From an uncultured Prevotella sp. (GTDB lineage Bacteria > Bacteroidota > Bacteroidia > Bacteroidales > Bacteroidaceae): a stretch of 7,501 nucleotides of DNA. The translations under genes were made by a program, and so were the position numbers. Under the pieces are notes generated by a model. The model was not told the origin of the DNA, did no database searches, and was given only the letters and a program-made list of their open reading frames with translations. The first letter of the stretch is position 1. Every line of letters begins with the position of its first letter. The DNA lies in NCBI GenBank assembly GCA_900546605.1, contig URDV01000109.1, forward strand, positions 1 through 7,501, read 5' to 3'. This document shows positions 6,020 to 7,501 of the stretch, in pieces.

Positions 6020-6050
6020 CAAAGGTAATAATTTATTGTGTATTACAATG
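6020..6050 (-). promoter_or_regulatory. Candidate promoter for DUF177-rpmF
   Basis: The minus strand reads CATTG (6050-6046), 18 bp, then TACCTTTG (6027-6020). This matches the Bacteroidetes consensus of a TTG-type -33 box and TAnnTTTG at -7. Only eight bases (CAGCCGCT) separate the -7 box from the ATG, so transcription would start within a few bases of the start codon. The layout closely resembles the promoter candidate at 7077-7108. Confidence 0.6.
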
Positions 6051-6204
6051 CTTTACTTCCTTTTTTTTGTATCTTAATCTCCTTTTGCTATAGTATTTGA
6101 AACGAAAAGTAGACTTTTGAAGTGTTTTGAGCATGTAAAACACATAGGGGGAGTATATGAAAAATCAGTTGTTGTAATGAAGTCTCTCAACATCCCCTAG
6201 TAGG

Positions 6205-6801
6205 TTATTTTTTGTATAGTTTGTTAAGGCCCTCAATAACATCGCTTGTAATGTCAATTGCGGGGTCGGCATAAAGCACGTTGTCGCCACTCTTGCTAAT
6301 GATTACTTTAAATCGGCCATCAGCATTATATTCCTTCAAGAATTTGTTGAGGTCCTCGCGCAATTTTGTTTGGTAGTTTTGTGTGGCTTTAGCCATTTCG
6401 CTTTCAATTTTCTCTTGGAAGACTTGCAAGGCTTGTTGCTGTTTTTGTAGTGAGGCTTGTTCTGCTTCAGCTTGTTGCTGTGAGGTAAATTGTCCTGATT
6501 GTACTTTCTTTTGGAATTTAACCATGGCATTTTGCAACGCCTGCCCCTTTGCATTCAATTGTTTGCGGAAGGCATTTTGCTTTGCTTCGAGTTGTTTTTG
6601 CCCGTCTTTGCAGTATTCGCTTTGTGCTGCAAGAGTGTCGATGTCAACTACAGCAATGGCTGACCCATTAGCATTATTGATGGTTGCTCCAGCTTTAGGT
6701 AGTCCATTTTGCTTTACTTGTTGTGCTGGTTCCTTTTTGTTGCAACCAGTTATGGTGAGTGTAGCTATAAGCAGTAAGATGCTTGTTGTAAACTTCTTCA
6801 T
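6205..6801 (-). CDS. Skp/OmpH-like lipoprotein
   Basis: This 198-aa protein has a lipoprotein signal (residues 1-19) with lipobox ITGC and Cys20 as the lipidation site, followed by the polar linker NKKEPAQQ. From about residue 49 it fits the OmpH/Skp family: the first strand AIAVVDIDTL, a long Gln/Lys/Glu-rich coiled coil (about 60-150, with QQQAEAEQASLQKQQQAL), then FLKEYNADGRFKVIISKSGDNVLYADPAIDITSDVIEGLNKLYKK, where the DIT..V...LN..Y end is characteristic. Skp homologues are periplasmic chaperones for outer-membrane proteins; here the protein is predicted to be membrane-anchored by lipid. Its start overlaps the stop of the upstream 74-aa membrane protein gene (ATGA), so the two are probably translationally coupled. 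DUF177 follows after 193 bp with its own promoter candidate. The fold call is sure; the exact cellular role is inferred. Confidence 0.9.
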   Translation of the reverse strand: MKKFTTSILLLIATLTITGCNKKEPAQQVKQNGLPKAGATINNANGSAIAVVDIDTLAAQSEYCKDGQKQLEAKQNAFRKQLNAKGQALQNAMVKFQKKVQSGQFTSQQQAEAEQASLQKQQQALQVFQEKIESEMAKATQNYQTKLREDLNKFLKEYNADGRFKVIISKSGDNVLYADPAIDITSDVIEGLNKLYKK

Positions 6802-7022
6802 ATTTGTATTGCGTCTGTTTTTTTAATTCTTTCTTTTATTTTGTGCGGATTCTCCATGCGTGCCATAGCATCTTGTGACTGCACACAACCTATGCCGCGT
6901 TGTCGCATGGCAGTACTTTGACTGACGTGTGTCTTGACAAAACGTTTGCCAAAGAATAGGCGAATTGACAATAAAGCCATGCCGATAGCAACAATTAATA
7001 GTGTAGCTATGAATACTTTCAT
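6798..7022 (-). CDS. Conserved small single-pass membrane protein, function unknown
   Basis: This 74-aa protein has one N-terminal transmembrane helix (about residues 2-24, VFIATLLIVAIGMALLSIRL) and then a short basic segment, FFGKRFVKTHVSQS. It continues with AMRQRGIGCVQSQD (38-51). The pattern THVS...A.R.RGIGC.QSQD is one I recognise from short uncharacterised Bacteroidetes membrane proteins. Cys46 in GIGC is the most distinctive residue and might bind metal or form a disulfide, but nothing shows this. The last 20 residues are charged and look disordered. The stop codon TGA overlaps the ATG of the Skp-like lipoprotein gene by four bases. A good promoter candidate lies upstream at 7077-7108. 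The overlapping frame to 7089 is a shadow; this frame is preferred for its membrane helix, conserved motif and coupling. Confidence 0.85.
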   Translation of the reverse strand: MKVFIATLLIVAIGMALLSIRLFFGKRFVKTHVSQSTAMRQRGIGCVQSQDAMARMENPHKIKERIKKTDAIQI

Positions 7023-7032
7023 TTCTTTTTCT

Positions 7033-7040
7033 TACTTTTG
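7033..7040 (+). promoter_or_regulatory. Candidate promoter for pepD (-7 element TACTTTTG)
   Basis: TACTTTTG on the plus strand fits the TAnnTTTG -7 consensus, 65 bp before the pepD start codon. A -33 box is not clear (TATG at 7008-7011 is the closest by spacing). If used, the pepD leader would be about 60 nt and would overlap the 5' end of the opposing transcript. Confidence 0.4.
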
Positions 7041-7076
7041 CTCCTTGAAAGGGGGCTGAGTACCCCGAATTCGAAG

Positions 7077-7108
7077 CAAAGTTACACAATTATATATATA
7101 TAGCAATG
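7077..7108 (-). promoter_or_regulatory. Promoter for the 74-aa gene and Skp-like lipoprotein
   Basis: The minus strand reads CATTG (7108-7104), 19 bp, then TAACTTTG (7084-7077), matching the Bacteroidetes -33/-7 pattern well. The start point would fall near 7070, giving a leader of about 48 nt to the ATG at 7022. The -33 box overlaps the pepD start codon on the other strand. A small GGGG/CCCC hairpin (7051-7066) lies in the leader. Confidence 0.6.
7091..7102. repeat. (TA)6 dinucleotide repeat in a promoter spacer
   Basis: Six TA units lie between the -33 and -7 boxes of the leftward promoter and end three bases before the pepD start codon. Loss or gain of a unit would change the promoter spacing by 2 bp. 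Six units is short for slippage, so variability is only a possibility. Confidence 0.7.
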
Positions 7109-7501
7109 AGTAGCAACAATCTTTTAGAGCCAAGCATCGTGTTCGATTGCTTTGCTGAAGTGAATAAAGTGCCTCGTCCCTCAAAAAAAGAGGAACAGAT
7201 AATAGCCTTTTTAAAGGCCTTTGGTGAAAGTTTGGGCTTGCCTGTTAAGGTTGACGAAACGGGTAATGTGTGCATTAGTAAACCTGCTACTCCTGGGCAT
7301 GAACATCGCAAAACGGTAATTTTGCAGAGCCACATGGATATGGTATGCGAAAAGAACAAGAATGTTGACTTTGACTTTAGCAAGGATGCCATACAAACCT
7401 ATGTTGATGGTGAATGGATGCGTGCTAAAGGCACTACCTTAGGAGCCGATGATGGTATTGGTGTAGCTATGGAAATGGCTATATTGAAGTCGAACGACAT
7501 A
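7106..7501 (+). CDS. pepD: Aminoacyl-histidine dipeptidase (PepD, M20 family), 5' part
   Basis: The frame starts with MSSNNLLEPS at 7106 and stays open to the window end, giving 132 residues of a protein that is usually about 480-490 aa. It matches the N-terminus of cytosolic non-specific dipeptidases (PepD, M20C metallopeptidases), which cleave Xaa-His and other dipeptides. Visible landmarks are the F..V..VPRPSKKEEQI segment (16-32), the LQSHMDMVCEK motif (73-83) with zinc ligand His76 and catalytic Asp78, and TTLGADDGIGVAM (110-122) with the metal-bridging Asp115. It is divergent from the membrane protein/lipoprotein operon, with 83 bp between start codons, and its start codon overlaps that operon's -33 box. 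Truncation is due only to the window edge. The start is supported by the conserved distance to the first metal motif. Confidence 0.95.
   Translation, partial: MSSNNLLEPSIVFDCFAEVNKVPRPSKKEEQIIAFLKAFGESLGLPVKVDETGNVCISKPATPGHEHRKTVILQSHMDMVCEKNKNVDFDFSKDAIQTYVDGEWMRAKGTTLGADDGIGVAMEMAILKSNDI

Noticed and set aside
6122..6143. Short hairpin GTGTTTT/AAAACAC between the Skp-like gene and DUF177, considered as a terminator
   Set aside because: The stem is 7 bp, AT-rich and followed by no T-tract on the minus strand, so it cannot be called a terminator with confidence.
6383..6826. Cysteine-rich 147-codon plus-strand frame
   Set aside because: It is the antisense of the Gln/Lys-rich coiled coil of the Skp-like lipoprotein. 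Its cysteines come from reading GCA/GCT-rich codons backwards.
6823..7089. 88-codon minus-strand frame overlapping the 74-aa membrane protein gene
   Set aside because: It lacks a coherent hydrophobic segment or family motif. The alternative frame has a clean membrane helix, a recognised motif and an ATGA coupling to the next gene.
7090..7396. Minus-strand frames of 61 and 100 codons at the right end
   Set aside because: They are antisense to a clear PepD coding sequence on the plus strand and show no family features.

Overview
The window looks like chromosomal DNA from a member of the Bacteroidetes, most likely Bacteroidales and probably Prevotella-like. Three things point there: the gene order DUF177 - rpmF - fabH - era - der, the style of the lipoproteins, and promoter motifs of the Bacteroidetes type (TAnnTTTG at -7) in place of -35/-10 boxes. 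The lineage call is inferred from protein style and gene order, not from a database search.

Layout, left to right. Positions 1-143 hold six copies of a 23-bp palindrome-rich tandem repeat that runs off the left edge. Positions 271-468 carry the eroded C-terminal end of an IS3-type transposase. It abuts a strong intrinsic terminator (473-519) that closes the minus-strand gene block. All genes from 568 to 7022 are on the minus strand. In transcription order they are: a 74-aa single-pass membrane protein (6798-7022), a Skp/OmpH-like lipoprotein (6205-6801, overlapping by ATGA), DUF177/YceD (5538-6011), ribosomal protein L32 (5295-5480), FabH (3759-4760), Era (2564-3445), Der (989-2305) and a small DUF4878-like lipoprotein (568-987, one base after der). 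At the right edge pepD (7106-7501, plus strand) starts divergently and is cut by the window end.

The central block combines ribosome assembly and structure (YceD family, L32, the GTPases Era and Der) with initiation of fatty acid synthesis (FabH), so it is a housekeeping growth cluster. It is not one tight operon. The gaps are 57 bp (DUF177-rpmF), 533 bp (rpmF-fabH), 313 bp (fabH-era) and 258 bp (era-der), and all but the first contain long inverted repeats. The rpmF-fabH gap holds a 14-bp perfect stem followed by T7, which reads as a terminator or attenuator. Candidate promoters precede the 74-aa gene, DUF177, era and pepD.

I see no CRISPR array, phage, defence or biosynthetic system. The parts that deserve a second look are non-coding: the tandem repeat, the intergenic inverted repeats, the nearly leaderless DUF177 promoter and the compact pepD/OmpH-operon divergent promoter region.
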